A stretch of DNA of 64,000 nt from Bathynomus jamesi (GCA_023014485.1 JAJOZX010002702.1:53501-117500); one strand, 5' to 3'. Shown: positions 11,476-22,854, numbered from the stretch's first letter. Program-made: numbers and translations. The notes: generated by a model not told the origin, from the sequence alone.

Positions 11476-11780
11476 TAGGCATCTGTCTAACTTTCAGAGA
11501 AATTATTATAACAAATAGCAAAAGAAAATAAATTAAAAGTAGTCACTAATAATATTATATTCTAAAGAAATAATTATATTTTTAAAACAAAAATCTACAT
11601 CGTACGTCTTATCAGTCAAGCCCGGGTGCCAGATGTACAATGTAAACAAATTTTTTTTTATACTTCACTGAAAATGAAATGGCGGTTAAAATTAGACCAT
11701 AGTTGATTATTTTGACCAATTTCACTTGGTTATAATATTTGAACCAGGTTTAATATATATATATATATATATATTTTTTT

Positions 11781-12042
11781 AACTGCAAACAACACAGTAT
11801 AATTAATGTAAAGAACGACGCTTGTGTAGAAGAGCGTTCCGCACAAGATGAGGAGGGAGAACGAACAAGTGAAAAATGAGGTACCTCCCGGGAATCGAAC
11901 CCGGGATCATCCGATTGCCGGTCAGATATGCTATCCACTACACCAAGGACCTCGATCAATCAGAAGTCGTAATTCTCCTACATACGAGCAGAAACCAATG
12001 CCCTGAGGGGGGCACCTTCGCATGCGGTACAAATATACATTT
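11781..12042 (-). repeat. tRNA-derived SINE-like unit, copy A of a tandem dimer
   Basis: On the minus strand a tRNA-like cloverleaf is visible: acceptor GAGGTCC / GGTACCTC, A box around TGGTGTAGTGGATAGC, an anticodon stem around the loop CCGGCAA, and B box GGTTCGATTCC with stem CCCGGG. The body carries GAGGAGAACG-like and CCCTGAGGG modules. The same unit follows at 12043 and a related subfamily lies at 23230-23906. An anticodon loop is present, but the flanking body and the multicopy state argue for a SINE, not a functional tRNA gene. Confidence 0.75.
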
Positions 12043-12294
12043 TAACTGCAAACAACACACAGTATAATTAATGTAAAGAACGACGCTTGTGTAGAAGAGC
12101 ATTCCGCACAAGATGAGGAGGGAGAACGAACAAATGAAAAATGAGGTACCTCTCTGGAATCGAACCCGGGATTATCCGACTGCCGGTCAGATATGCTATC
12201 CACTACACCAAGGACCTCGATCAATCAAAAGTCGTAATTCTCCTACATACGAGGAGAAACCAATGCCCTGAGGGGGCACCTTCGCATGCCGTAC
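12043..12294 (-). repeat. tRNA-derived SINE-like unit, copy B of a tandem dimer
   Basis: It is a head-to-tail duplicate of 11781-12042, offset 262 bp, with a few substitutions (e.g. TCTCTGGAATCGAACCCGG instead of TCCCGGG in the T stem). The boundary repeats ACTGCAAACAACAC with no linker. Confidence 0.8.
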
Positions 12295-12579
12295 TTAGAA
12301 GTACTTGCAGAGTACCAAATTACTCCACTGTAAAAGCCAAATTACCCCAATGGGGTAATTTACATAGTTTGGGAAACGCTGTGCTAATGTTATGTTTAAT
12401 GTGCTAATGTTATTTAATGTGCAATTATATAATTATTTTGTCTTATATACTAACTCATATTCTAGTATGAAACGTTTTGAAATGATTTTAGAACTTGGAC
12501 AGTTTTTGTATATATTATTTTTACCAAAACATTTGTTCAGTTGTGAGTGGAAAGGAAAACTCATCTAATAATTAGTATC

Positions 12580-12788
12580 ACTGTATAAATATGGTATACC
12601 CTATTTATGAACAGGGCCAATACGGCACTTAGCTTGGACAAGTGCCATTTCACTATATAAGTATGGTATATCATATTTATGAACAAAGCCAGTATGGCAC
12701 TTAGCTTGAACAAGTGCCATTTCACTATATGGTATACCATATTTATCAACAGGGCCAATATGGCACTTACCTTGGACAAGTGCCATTT
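12580..12788. repeat. Minisatellite of three 67-72 bp units with an internal hairpin
   Basis: Three units begin CACTATATAAGTATGGTAT or a variant and end with TGGCACTTA, CTTGGACA, AGTGCCATTT. Each contains the inverted pair TGGCACTT / AAGTGCCA with a 9-base loop. Two overlapping minus-strand frames through it are repeat translations, not genes. Confidence 0.9.
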
Positions 12789-13539
12789 CAAGCAACTTAC
12801 TGAGAAAACCTTGTTGAAAAAAGTGTTTATAACGTTGTTTTCTAACTAGTTAAAATGTCAGTAATGGTTAAAGATAGCTGATTCAAAGTTGAAAGTGGTT
12901 CGTAGTTCACCCTAAAAGCCGATTGAAAACGGCACCAGTAAACCACTCTAAATTGATCAAATTAATCAGCTTTCATTTTCAGTGTTGGTATTATTTAATA
13001 TGAATACTGGATAATATTCAGTAAAGTCTTTGTTTCAGTATTATTAATAATGTTTTATTTATATTAACTAACATCTTTACGAAATTTATCATTTTTTATA
13101 ACAAAAAACAGTAACTCGAAATTAAGTGCCCCACCCTAAATGGTGAAGATGATCATTTCCTTAAAGTTTGAACATGTTCATACTTCCGAAACTAACGTCG
13201 TAGTAAAAGTAGGTGTGACTGTTGATGATTATGGCTGATAGTGGGAATCCCGATTAGAGGTTGCAATATATTCTTCCTCTTGTCTGTATCATCATAACAT
13301 GGATTGTATGATGTTCTTGGCGTCCTTATTGGGTTCTGTTGCCATTAGAGAGAGCAGTTTTTTATATTACTGGCAAGCGAAGTACAACTGAATTCCTCAA
13401 CTTCCGCCACTCGAGGAAAGGCTTGCGTGTCTTGTGGTGACTATAGCTGTTGTGTGATAACTAACTAGAGAAATTTGCTGATCTTTCTTTGTCAGGGAAA
13501 GGGAGGTTGTAACGGGAAATCTCTATCTGACTTCTTCCT

Positions 13540-13599
<60 letters not shown>

Positions 13600-13682
13600 T
13601 TAATTTAACTAAAAAATAAACAGAAAACAAGTCTTCCGAGTACTTTCGCGTTTATCACAAATACTCTTTAGGTGTAATAATA
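12789..13682. other. No gene; AG microsatellite at 13541-13600
   Basis: Unique-looking AT-rich DNA with a 60-bp (AG)n tract at 13541-13600. No frame with recognisable motifs on either strand. Confidence 0.6.
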
Positions 13683-13858
13683 ATGAGTCAACACCACTTC
13701 TCGAAGATCAGCGAAGTTAAGCGACATTGGGTCTCGGTAGTAGTCGGATGGGAGACCGTCCTCCTCGCCCGGATTATGTAGCGACCCGTGGTTCGATCCT
13801 ACGCAAAGCTTACGTCATATGACCTTAGATGTTGCAAAGAGGTTAAACAACTCCATCA
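13683..13858 (+). repeat. 5S rRNA-derived SINE
   Basis: The run GATCAGCGAAGTTAAGCGAC, then GGGTCTCGGTAGTAGTCGGA and TGGGAGACC, matches the internal promoter part (A box, intermediate element, C box) of 5S rRNA. It lacks the first third of a 5S gene and continues into a shared tail (ATTATGTAGCGAC..., GACCTTAGATGTTGC). It is therefore a SINE3-type element, not a 5S gene. Confidence 0.85.
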
Positions 13859-13865
13859 TTTTTTT

Positions 13866-14098
13866 ACAATCGGTAGTCGAACCCCCGATCTCAGAGTCTT
13901 CACTTAGCTTATAGAGAAACGATGTTACTCACCGAGCTACGAATGCTGGTATCCAATCCATCTACAGGTCGCTACATCACCCGAATGCAGGGGAGGGTCC
14001 CCATGAAACTAATGGATATATCCACAGTCGCTTAACCTCGCTGATCTAACGGGAAGCGGTGTTGCAACTGGTCACGACGAAGGTCTTAATAAAGGCAA
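13866..14098 (-). repeat. Composite SINE: 5S-like head joined to a tRNA-like part
   Basis: Read on the minus strand, the 5S-like head (CGTGACCAGTTGCAACACCG, then ATCAGCGAGGTTAAGCGAC) is followed by GTGATGTAGCGACC. A tRNA-like block follows, with A box GTAGCTCGGTGAGTAAC and B box GGGGGTTCGACTACCG. The tRNA-like block is related to the one at 56150-56235. The 5S part has decayed after the A box. Confidence 0.75.
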
Positions 14099-15004
14099 AA
14101 GTACTGGAAAGGACTAACACTTAAACTAACACTTAAACAAGACCATTACACAACCAAATCTAACCTTATTTTTGTTTTCTTCTTTCAGAAATGGGGTTTA
14201 ATGGCCCCCATTATAAATGGGTCATACTAACAATAGTCTTTATAAGTCATTTCGTCTTTCCTCTCCTCAAAGATGTTGCATGGGGTGTTGCATGAGATGC
14301 TGCATGACCGCTTTGAAGAATGCATCTGAATGGGAATGAGTATAAAGATGCAGCTTTCCTAAGTTACCCCTCGCAGTAGGGGGGGAGCTTATCCGTGCTG
14401 GGTACATCAAATAAACGAACATTGTTAATGGATTTTCCTGTTTTGTGATTTAACTTTAATCAAATTTTTAATACTAAGAATCCGTCATATTTAAAGTCGC
14501 TGCTAAATTCTTTAAGAGATATTGTTTAACAACCTACGAAGGGGTTCCTTCCTTTATAGACGAAGAGGTAACTGAGGTTTTGGGTTGTTTTTATGTGTTA
14601 CGTACTTATTCAAGTTTATTTAATTCACCCACCGAGTTATCCTAAAAGAATTTCTTAGTGTTCAGTTTATTTCATTTGTCACGAGTAGGCGTGTACAACG
14701 AGAGAACCAAAGTCAAATTTTGGTTTCTGAAAAATGATGACAATCTCATTTGGGGTATATGATAAATTACAGTCTGAGCGTTAAAAGCGATTGTTATTTA
14801 ATTGGACTTTGTATATATATCCTTTCTACATACCCACTTTCATTGGGTACTATTCGTTTGACCTCAGAAAGGATCGTGTATCATCGTAAACCCTAACTAA
14901 TAAGCGCGAATCCCGTAATATAAAAGTTGTATATATTAACATATAATACCGGATTCCTTACATCGAAGTTTACTCTATCAGATAATACACAATTTGCTTG
15001 TTTT
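14099..15004. other. No recognisable feature
   Basis: AT-rich sequence. Short internal repetitions such as GATGTTGCATGGGGTGTTGCATGAGATGCTGCATG near 14273 are seen. No gene or terminal repeat. Confidence 0.5.
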
Positions 15005-15236
15005 GATGTTTCGATGAGGTTGTATAATCTCCTTCGCAACATCTAAGATCATATAACGAAGGGGGCCTAAAGCGTTATGCGCAATAGGACCCCGAACCAC
15101 GGTTCGCTACATAATCTGGACTCGAACGACGATCTCCCACCCACTTACCACCCAGACCTAATACGACTTAACTTCGTTGATCGAAGGGAAATGGTGTTAC
15201 ATCATGGGCCACGACAAAGTCCAGGTAATATAAGGA
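15005..15236 (-). repeat. 5S rRNA-derived SINE
   Basis: On the minus strand it runs from TCGTGGCCCATGATGTAACA through GATCAACGAAGTTAAGTCG and GGGTGGGAGATCG into the common tail (ATTATGTAGCGAAC, CTTCGTTATATGATC, ATGTTGCGAAGGAG). The 5' part corresponds to the 5S 5' arm, so this copy is more complete than the one at 13683. Confidence 0.85.
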
Positions 15237-15614
15237 TGACGCCTATTTTAAATAGTTTTTTTTTCAATTACCTCAGGGTTCTCAAGTGCTCTTATTTCTA
15301 AGATTTGTTCTTATTTTTGGTCTCAAATCTTATATATATTTTTATTTGTTCTTATTTCTTAACTTTTAAATTTATCATTTGGCTAAAATCAAGAAGCGGT
15401 CCAGACAATGTTCTCACTGAGAGCAGGGGTGGAGTTTGGTTTGTTTTGACTGGAGAAAAAATTTCAATTTTTTTGTTATTGTTTTTATCGGAATAAAATG
15501 TTAACGATATATTATGGATATCCTTATTTTGGGGGACGGAATTCTTAATTTTTAGAGTTGAGGTTCTGATTTTTTTTTTTAGACTTGAAACCGTAAATTA
15601 CCTGCTGCAGTGTA

Positions 15615-16082
15615 CAAAAGCTTGACAAAAATAAATAGACACCTTCATTTTTTTTTTGGTACTTTTGCATTATCCTCCCAACACCAATTTTTTTTTATAA
15701 CGGCTAACGCCTGCGGCGGGCTTTTTACCGTAACCTAACCTAACCAAACCTAACCTAACCTAACCTAATACCACACTAATTTTTTTTATAATGGAAGGAA
15801 AATAAAGTACCATAACCAAAACCAAACCAACATTATATAAAAAAATTAGTGTTGGGAGGATAATGCAAAATAACCTCTTTTTTTTCCAAATAGTTTTTTG
15901 ATTTGATAATAAAAGTCAATAAATAATAAATATATTAAATCAATATATTTTTACGAATTGTGTTTCTTTCCTCTTTCCATTTGCGCAAAAATGACGCACG
16001 TTTTGGCATTGCATTGATGAGCTTTGCCATTCGTTCTTGAGGACAATCATCCTAGTGTCTATTTATTTTTGTCAACCTTCTG
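15615..16082. mobile_element. Tc1-like deletion derivative
   Basis: The ends CAAAAGCTTGACAAAAATAA and the reverse complement of ...TTTTTGTCAACCTTCTG share TTGACAAAAATAAATAGACAC, and TA is on both sides. The right end retains about 130 bp of the parent (CGCAAAAATGACGCACG region). A foldback element at 15663-15870 occupies the left interior. Confidence 0.7.
15663..15870. mobile_element. Foldback MITE with CCTAA-rich core
   Basis: The arms TTTTGCATTATCCTCCCAAC and GTTGGGAGGATAATGCAAAA are inverted over about 36 bp including the adjacent T/A runs. The loop contains CCTAACCTAAC arrays. No coding sequence. Confidence 0.75.
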
Positions 16083-16285
16083 TATATTATTGTCTCGTCA
16101 TGGAGGGTATTCAAGTTTTCTCTCGTATATAACGCAAATTTTCTTAAGAATTTCAGTTTCATTTCAGTATATAGGCTAGGTTAGGTTATAGTAAAACGCC
16201 ATTCTAAATATGCACTAAAATATTGAATTATATTCGAAATTCTTAATCTAAAATTTGGAGCATAAAATTCAGATGATAAAGTTGA

Positions 16286-16398
<113 letters not shown>

Positions 16399-16626
16399 TG
16401 CATGTCTGTGCGTGTGTGTGCGCACTGGCAACTAAACATAAATGAGGGCGTGTGTTTGCGATAATTTTGAGATGTAATGGGGTAATTCTGTTTTGTGAGG
16501 TAACATCTTTTTGGTATCTCGGAAAATTTAAAAAAAACCTATCTATAAAAATTCTAGCAACAATTTTATCGGAAAAAAAATATTTATCCTGATTAGGTTA
16601 CGCTAGGTTAGGTTAGTTAAAATTTG

Positions 16627-16813
16627 GCTAGGTTAGGTTAAGCTAAATTAGCGAGCACCTCACTATTTAATGACTTAACAGAAAACATCCTTCGAGCCTT
16701 GAGTTACGCCCAAAACACTTATCACACCCTTCTCGGTTCGATGGCGCTAAGACTAGGTTAAGTTAATTAGTTTTTTAGATATATGCATTTAAAAAGTCGC
16801 ACCTCGCTTATGC
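16627..16813. repeat. Dispersed repeat, copy 2 of 2
   Basis: Partner of 9080-9266. It is preceded by several GGTTAGGTTA units and followed directly by a (TATG)n stretch. Class unknown. Confidence 0.75.
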
Positions 16814-17007
16814 ATGTATGTATGTGTGTATGTATGTATGCATGTGTATGTGTTTACGTGTGTGAATTAAACACACTCCCACATATACGTTATTCATGTA
16901 CATTATCTTTATATCCTTTGAATGAAATGACTTTATACTACATGCAAACTTACGCTTAAATGAGCTATAATGAATTAGTCAACTTTTTACGATTATGAGT
17001 ATATACA

Positions 17008-17064
<57 letters not shown>

Positions 17065-17083
17065 TATATATATAATATATATA

Positions 17084-17160
17084 CAGGGTGGCCCAAAAGT
17101 AGGTATATAATTTCATATGTTGATTTTTTTTTAATTCAACTGTATACCTACTTTTGGGTC

Positions 17161-17166
<6 letters not shown>
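17084..17166. mobile_element. 83-bp palindromic mariner-like MITE
   Basis: The ends CAGGGTGGCCCAAAAGTAGG and the reverse complement of TATACCTACTTTTGGGTCACCCTA match almost completely, and TA flanks both sides. It sits inside long (AT)n tracts (17009-17083 and 17167-17211), showing preference for TA-rich targets. Confidence 0.85.
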
Positions 17167-17213
<47 letters not shown>

Positions 17214-17302
17214 GTTTTGTAACCTGAATGATTAACTTCTGCAGGACACAAAAACAAGTAAAATTTATGTAAGCGAAGATTGTCTGTCGTATAGATAGAT
17301 AC

Positions 17303-17498
17303 CAGGGCTGAGGTCAAATACATATTTGTATTTAAAATACAGTAATTTTCCGTATTTGTATTTATATTTGAGGATCTAGAAGGATGTGTATTTGTATTTT
17401 ATTTGTATTTGATCGTTGTATGTGTCATATTTGCTCAAGTACATGTCAAATACAACACCTCAGCGAGTCAGTAGGTTGGGCCAGGAGAACAAGTTGGG

Positions 17499-17553
<55 letters not shown>

Positions 17554-17976
17554 CAAGTTATAAAAAAATTTGCTATTTCGCGGTTTTTCGGCCCGTTTTG
17601 GGGTCGGGATTTAGCGGAACGCAATCCTTAACCTGGCACCCCCAAGAGGTGTACCCTAACTGATGAGCGGTTTGAAGAGTTGATGTTTGCAAAGTGTAAC
17701 AGCAATCAATTGTTTTTTGCTAATTGTAACGAAATAGTTTTCAGTTATGCTCACTTCTGTTTACTTTTAATTTGAACAGTCTCAAAATGGGACCAAATAA
17801 CTGATTGATAGAAGTCACAAGTAGCCAATTTGAAACTTGTATTTGTATTTGAACAATTTGTATATGTATTTGCCAAATAAAAAAGCTGCAAGTGTGTATT
17901 TGTATTTGTATTTGACAATTCCAAAATGACCATATTTGTATTTGTAGTTGACAAAGTGTATTTGACCCCAACCTTG
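17303..17976. mobile_element. hAT non-autonomous element with perfect 8-bp duplication
   Basis: It starts CAGGGCTGAGGTCAAATACA and ends TGTATTTGACCCCAACCTTG (inverted). The direct repeat ATAGATAC flanks it at 17295-17302 and 17977-17984. The interior is full of ATTTGTATTTG words and an (AG)n tract at 17503-17548. No transposase. Confidence 0.9.
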
Positions 17977-17984
17977 ATAGATAC

Positions 17985-18655
17985 ACATTTTATATCTATG
18001 TCTGTCTATTTTCTACATACGCAGAAATAACAGATTTTGTTTTTCTTTTTAGTTTTAAACAAATAATCTGATATAAAATGTTAATATGTACTCTTAAATC
18101 AAACTTTCGAAGTACTAAATAACATACTCAAGTTTAAGACAAAAAGGGACAAGCAAATGTAATTTTTAAAATTCCAAAACACCCCTCTTTTTAAGTTTTC
18201 AAAAAACACCACCACTGCAAAGGAATCTACTTCATCTATTTTGATCGTAGAAACCTGTCCCAAAATGCAAAATTAGAATGAAAACATACCAGCAAAGATG
18301 GGTGCATTTAACGTCTTTTTTAAAACTCCCGTGTAACTCCCGTGTAACTCTCGTGTAACTCTCCTATATTGATCTTTATAAACAGTTGCAAAGTCTTGAA
18401 ATATAGGCGGATATCATTAGGTATTCTTTCGATAGAAGTGGAAGGCAGACTAATTTTCTCCTTCATCAGCAGTTGTATATTCTATAATTATGTAAAAATC
18501 GATATATTAATTTTATACATATAATCAGGAAATTAAGGGAACTTTTACACCTGTAGTTTTTACTTACCTATCCCTATAAATAAGAGCTAAGGGATGGGGA
18601 CTGTAATTATATATAATAAAACCTAATTTCATGGAGCCAAATCGAAGGGAACGTG

Positions 18656-18656
<1 letters not shown>
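17985..18656. other. No gene
   Basis: AT-rich DNA. A small array of an 11-bp unit (AACTCCCGTGT, four copies) lies at about 18326-18365. No coding or mobile signature. Confidence 0.5.
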
Positions 18657-18705
<49 letters not shown>

Positions 18706-18786
18706 GCGCGCGCGCGCGCACACACACACACACACACCACACACACACACACACACAACATATATATATATACACACACACACACA
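18657..18786. repeat. (CA)n/(CG)n/(TA)n microsatellite
   Basis: About 130 bp of alternating purine-pyrimidine sequence including CGCGCGCGCG, a potential Z-DNA former. All frames through it give TH or CV repeats without meaning. Confidence 0.97.
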
Positions 18787-19757
18787 CAGGTGTCCCATAA
18801 GTCTGGAACCATAGGGCAAAATGATAAAAATGGCAATAAAAACGGCTTTTATTCACAGAACGTGTTCAATGTGTCCACCATTATTATTGATACACAAATG
18901 CAGACGAGATATCCAGTCAGCAAACACACGGCGAATGGTATCAGGAGTGATGGTGTTACATGTGTCGATGATGCGCTCCCGCAAATGTGCAAAACACTGA
19001 ATTTCTCCGCGTAGACCAACGCCTTCAAGTGACCCCAGAGAAAAAATAAAAATCCAACGGGGTGAGATCGGGGCTCCTCGCCGGCCACTCCACAGGCCCT
19101 CGACGTCCTATCCAATGACCAGGGAATTGTTGGTGCAGCCACTCTCTTACCAGGATGCTGTAATGGGCAGGAGTACCATCCTGCTGGAACCATGTTGGGA
19201 AATCCCCATCTGTGTTCAAGACACGAGAGAATGCTTCTTCGTTGAGCATACGCAAATAGGCGTTTCCTGAGACAGTGTCATCAAAAAAGAAGGGGCCGAT
19301 GATACGGTCTTTCCAAATGCCACACCATACCATCACACGAGCAACACCTAGTTCCTTTGAAGCAGTAAACCAGTGAGGGTTTTCTTGTGATCGGTAGTGG
19401 GTGTTCTGTCGGTTCACCTCACCATTTGCATAAAAAAAGCCTCATCACTCAACAGAATGGTGGACGGGAAATTGGCATTTTGAGCACATTGTTCCGTAGC
19501 CCATTCACAAAATTCCATCCGTCGGTCTGGATCATCTTCGCTTAATTTCTGCAGGATTTGAAGTTTGTAAGGATGCCATTTGTGTGCTTGAAGAATGCGG
19601 TGGATGCTGCTTTTCGACACTCCTGTCTCAGCGGACAACCGCCGAAGAGACTTTTGGGGACTGTTTGTGAAATGAGCGAGGATGGTAGCGGCTGTGTCAT
19701 CGTCGGTGGATGTCCTCGGAGGTCCACTGCGTGGTTTATCTCCCGTTTCCCTGAACT

Positions 19758-19769
19758 TTGCTACAAGTT
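19758..19769. repeat. 12-bp target-site duplication, left copy
   Basis: TTGCTACAAGTT here is repeated at 22538-22549 and brackets the LINE inside the mariner coding sequence. Confidence 0.9.
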
Positions 19770-22537
19770 GTTGTTGTTGTTGTTTAGCCGATCAGCCCAC
19801 CCTGATCGAGCAAGCCGGCGGCACGCAGGTAACCGATCGCCCTCTCCGGAGTGGACCAGAGGTTCTGCGCACTAGTGATGTTGTGTTGTGTTCGTTGTTG
19901 TGCTAGAGCGGTACAGTCTGTCATAGTGTGTTCAATTGTTTGTGGTGTGTCCTGGCACAGGTGGCAGGTGTCGTCTATGGAGTTGTCTAGTCTGTGTTTA
20001 TATGTCCGTAAGTTGGGGTGATGTCCACATCGGAATCGTGCTAAGTTAACTCGATCCGATCTGCTCAGGCTGATCTCTGACCTGTTAATGGGTGGCGGCT
20101 TCGCACCTAGGACCGTATTCGGACCGAGTCGTGTCAGTGCTTTGTGGGTTAGGTGTGTGTGTATGTTTTTCTGTACTGTGTGATGTCTGTGGGGCGTGGT
20201 ATGGAATGGAGTATTTCGTTATAATGTCTCTCTGGTGTTACCTTAATGGTGCGAGGTGTTGGTGCATGATTGTACATGTAGTGGCAAGGGTGTTGTGGGT
20301 TAGTTGTCGCTGCTGCCATGAATTGTGTTCCCCTCATGTCTAAATGTTCTCTAACTTTCAGTATTTTTGTTTCTGTGTGCAGGTGTTCTATTGGTGTTGT
20401 TTGAGTGCATCCTGTAATGATACGAGTGCTTGTTTTTTATTGTCTGTAAGGTGTTTATGTGTGTGTTTGAGATAATGGGTGCCCAGCATGGGCTAGCATA
20501 GTCCATAACTGAGCGAATATATTGTTTGTATATGAGTGTTGTTGTTTCCTGCTGGTGTCCAAAGTTTGTGCCTGTTAGTACCCTAAGAGTGTTAAGTCTT
20601 GTACATTGTTTTTAATGTCCTGAATGTGGTTTGCAAAAGATAATGATGTGTTGTATGTGACCCCAAGTATTTTGGTCCTGTGAGTGTGTGGAATGTTGAT
20701 GTTGTTTAGTGTAAGCTGTGGAATTACCTGGTGTTCTTTTGTGTTGCTTGTAAGCAAGGTGATGGTTGATTTTGTGGGCGCTACTTTGAGTCTATTGTGT
20801 GTGAGCCAGTTGTATACTGTTTATGTATGTTTGTAGGTTATTTGTAGCGGTGTCGATGTGGTTGTGGGTGGATGTTAGAGTGATGTCTCTGCATATGATG
20901 ATAAGGTAAGCTTGTTATCTATGGGGTTGGAATGTCATGCATGTAAAGTTGAAGAGTGTTGGTGAGAGAACAGAGCCTTGAGGGACCCCGTTCGGAAAAG
21001 CTTGTTTTTGGATGACTTGCCATTAAATGTGACATGTGAGTATCTTCCTGAAAGATAGTTGCTCAGCCACCTTTTGGTGTTATTGTGCATGTTTGTGTTG
21101 AGTATTTGTTTTTGAGAGGGAAGCGTGGGATAGCATCAAATGCTTTACTAATGTCTATTGTTGTTAATAGTGTACGTTGAGCTGGTCGTTTGGAGTTGAT
21201 GCCATCCATGATGTGCTGCGTGAGGTTAGTGAGTAATGTCGTGGTTGAGTGGTGAGGTCTGAATCCATGTTGAGTAGGCGATAGTGAATGTGTGGGTTGG
21301 TGATTTGTAAGATTAGTCTTTCTGTTACTTTGGAAGGTGTGCATAGTAAAGTAATGGGTCTATAGGAAGCTGGTTCTGTTGGATTTTTGTTTGGTTTGAG
21401 TAGTGTAATAATTTTACCTTGTTTCCATATGTCAGGAATAATGCAGTGTTGGTATGAATATGTGCTGATATTTGTGAGAGCTAGTATTCCTTGTGGGCCC
21501 AAGTGTTTAAGGTGTATGTTAGATATGTTGTCTGGTTCAGTAGCCTTCGAATTGTTAATGTTTTTGATGATCTTGGTGGTCTGGTCTGTATTGAAGGGTG
21601 TAATGGTCGCGTCGAGTCTGTAGGTTTTTTGTGTCTGACTGTTTGTCTGTCTGCGTGTTTCTGGTTGTTGTCTCTGTTTAAGTGACTTATCTTTGCGTAG
21701 TGATTAACTAGAATGTTAGCTTGTTGTGTGTATGTTGGGATATTATTTTGGCTGCGCCAGATAGCCGCGTGTGAGGTGTGAATGCTGCTGTTAGAGTGGG
21801 TAATGCTGTTTATAGTCTTGTATAGCCTGGATGTATCTGTGGAGTGGTTTAGTGTTGTTATGAATTCCCTGAATGTTTCTGTTTGTTTTTCTTTGAGTTT
21901 GTTGTTTATTTCTGTGTTGAGCTGTTGTATCTGCTGTTTTATGGCTTCTATGTGTGGTGTTTGTGTGTTATATTTGAGGTTGTTACGTTGCCTTATGAGG
22001 TGGGCTATTTCTCTAGTGTAATTTGGGTTGTATTTCCTAATGTTGCCCTTGGGTATGTATTTGTTTGCATTATTGCTGATCTGATTAAATGTCTTAAGTG
22101 TTGTATTGATGTTTATGATGGGTGTGCTGTTTAATGTGGTGAATTGTTCCTCAGTCTGTATTTTGAACTGTTCCCAATCAGCTTTCTTGTAATTTCTGTA
22201 AGTGTGCCTAAGGCTGTTGGGGCAGAGTGTAGAATGTGTTGCAATGATGATGGGCAGGTGGTCTGATGACAGTTGTTTTTCTGTTCTCCAGTGTGTATTT
22301 GTTGCTAGTGAGGGGGAACAGAACGTTATGTCTGGGGAGGAGTTTGAGTATCCTGCTTGATGTGGTATGTGTGTATGTTCTTCTGTATTGTTAAGAATGA
22401 AGAGGCTGTTTAGTTGTGTGGCTATGTTGGCGCCTCTGGTGTTGTTTTGGTTGTGCAGGTACCAACTAGTGTCTTTGGCGTTGAAGTCTCCTCCTAAGAT
22501 GACATTAGTGAGAGAGGCCAGATTGTGTAACTGTGGA
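19770..22537 (-). mobile_element. Jockey-like LINE, 5' truncated, copy 1
   Basis: A non-LTR retrotransposon on the minus strand. Its 3' end carries (CAA)n and lies at 19770. From 5' to 3' the decayed frames show an AP-endonuclease end (LGGDFNAKDTSW, about 22500-22440), then the RT (SYRPITLL, STTTLLTNL, DISKAFDAIP) and the terminal zinc-binding HLCQDT-like segment. The RT palm GVPQGS and YADD segment is frame-broken here but intact in copy 2 (42011-44400). A perfect 12-bp target duplication shows that it inserted as one event. The clade is assigned only by resemblance. Confidence 0.85.
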
Positions 22538-22754
22538 TTGCTACAAGTTTGCCAACACAGCTGTGTGTTATCGGCGCGCGGTCCGGATGCAATCTGTTAA
22601 ATTCCTCAGCGGCCTCCCTCTGAATCCGATTTCCTACGAGCTGAATTACCTGGATGCGTTCTTCCTTACTCAAAGACATCATGGGCACTTGCATAAACGG
22701 AAAAACATGAATTACCTATTTTACTCTATGGTTCCAGACTTATGGGACACCCTG

Positions 22755-22854
22755 TATATACAGTATATATATATATATATATAATATATATATATTATAT
22801 ATATATATATACACATATATATATATATATATTATATATATATATATACACATA
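22755..22854. repeat. (AT)n microsatellite between two mariners
   Basis: TA-rich tract separating two elements of the same mariner family, with small ACAC interruptions. Confidence 0.95.

Larger units (their letters stand above)
18787..22754 (-). mobile_element. Mariner (D-D(41)-D) split by a LINE
   Basis: The TIRs are CAGG(-)TGTCCCATAAGTCTGG and the reverse complement of CCAGACTTATGGGACACCCTG, with TA at the right. Removing the LINE at 19770-22537 and one 12-bp repeat leaves a mariner of about 1.19 kb. Its transposase (minus strand) begins at about 22694 with MSLSKEERIQ and resumes at 19757. The catalytic triad is visible: LLSDEAFF, FQQDGTPAH and TPLDF, with 41 residues between the second and third D. 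Frameshifts near 19420 and 19050 make it a pseudogene. The C-terminus ends in NNNGGHIEHVL, a family hallmark. Confidence 0.9.

Noticed and set aside
11876..12224. Functional tRNA genes with loop CCGGCAA
   Set aside because: The folds are imperfect in the acceptor stem, embedded in a repeated 262-bp unit, and shared with many other copies, so a SINE is the better reading.
13683..15236. Functional 5S rRNA genes
   Set aside because: Only the internal promoter region is conserved; 5' or 3' parts are missing and a common non-5S tail follows.
18564..19014. Overlapping frames on both strands through the CA repeat
   Set aside because: They are translations of (CA)n/(CG)n, giving TH or CV repeats. 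The plus frame merely runs on into the mariner end.
21387..22134. Plus-strand frames rich in V, C, L over the LINE
   Set aside because: They are antisense shadows of the minus-strand LINE, repeated identically at 43645-44392.
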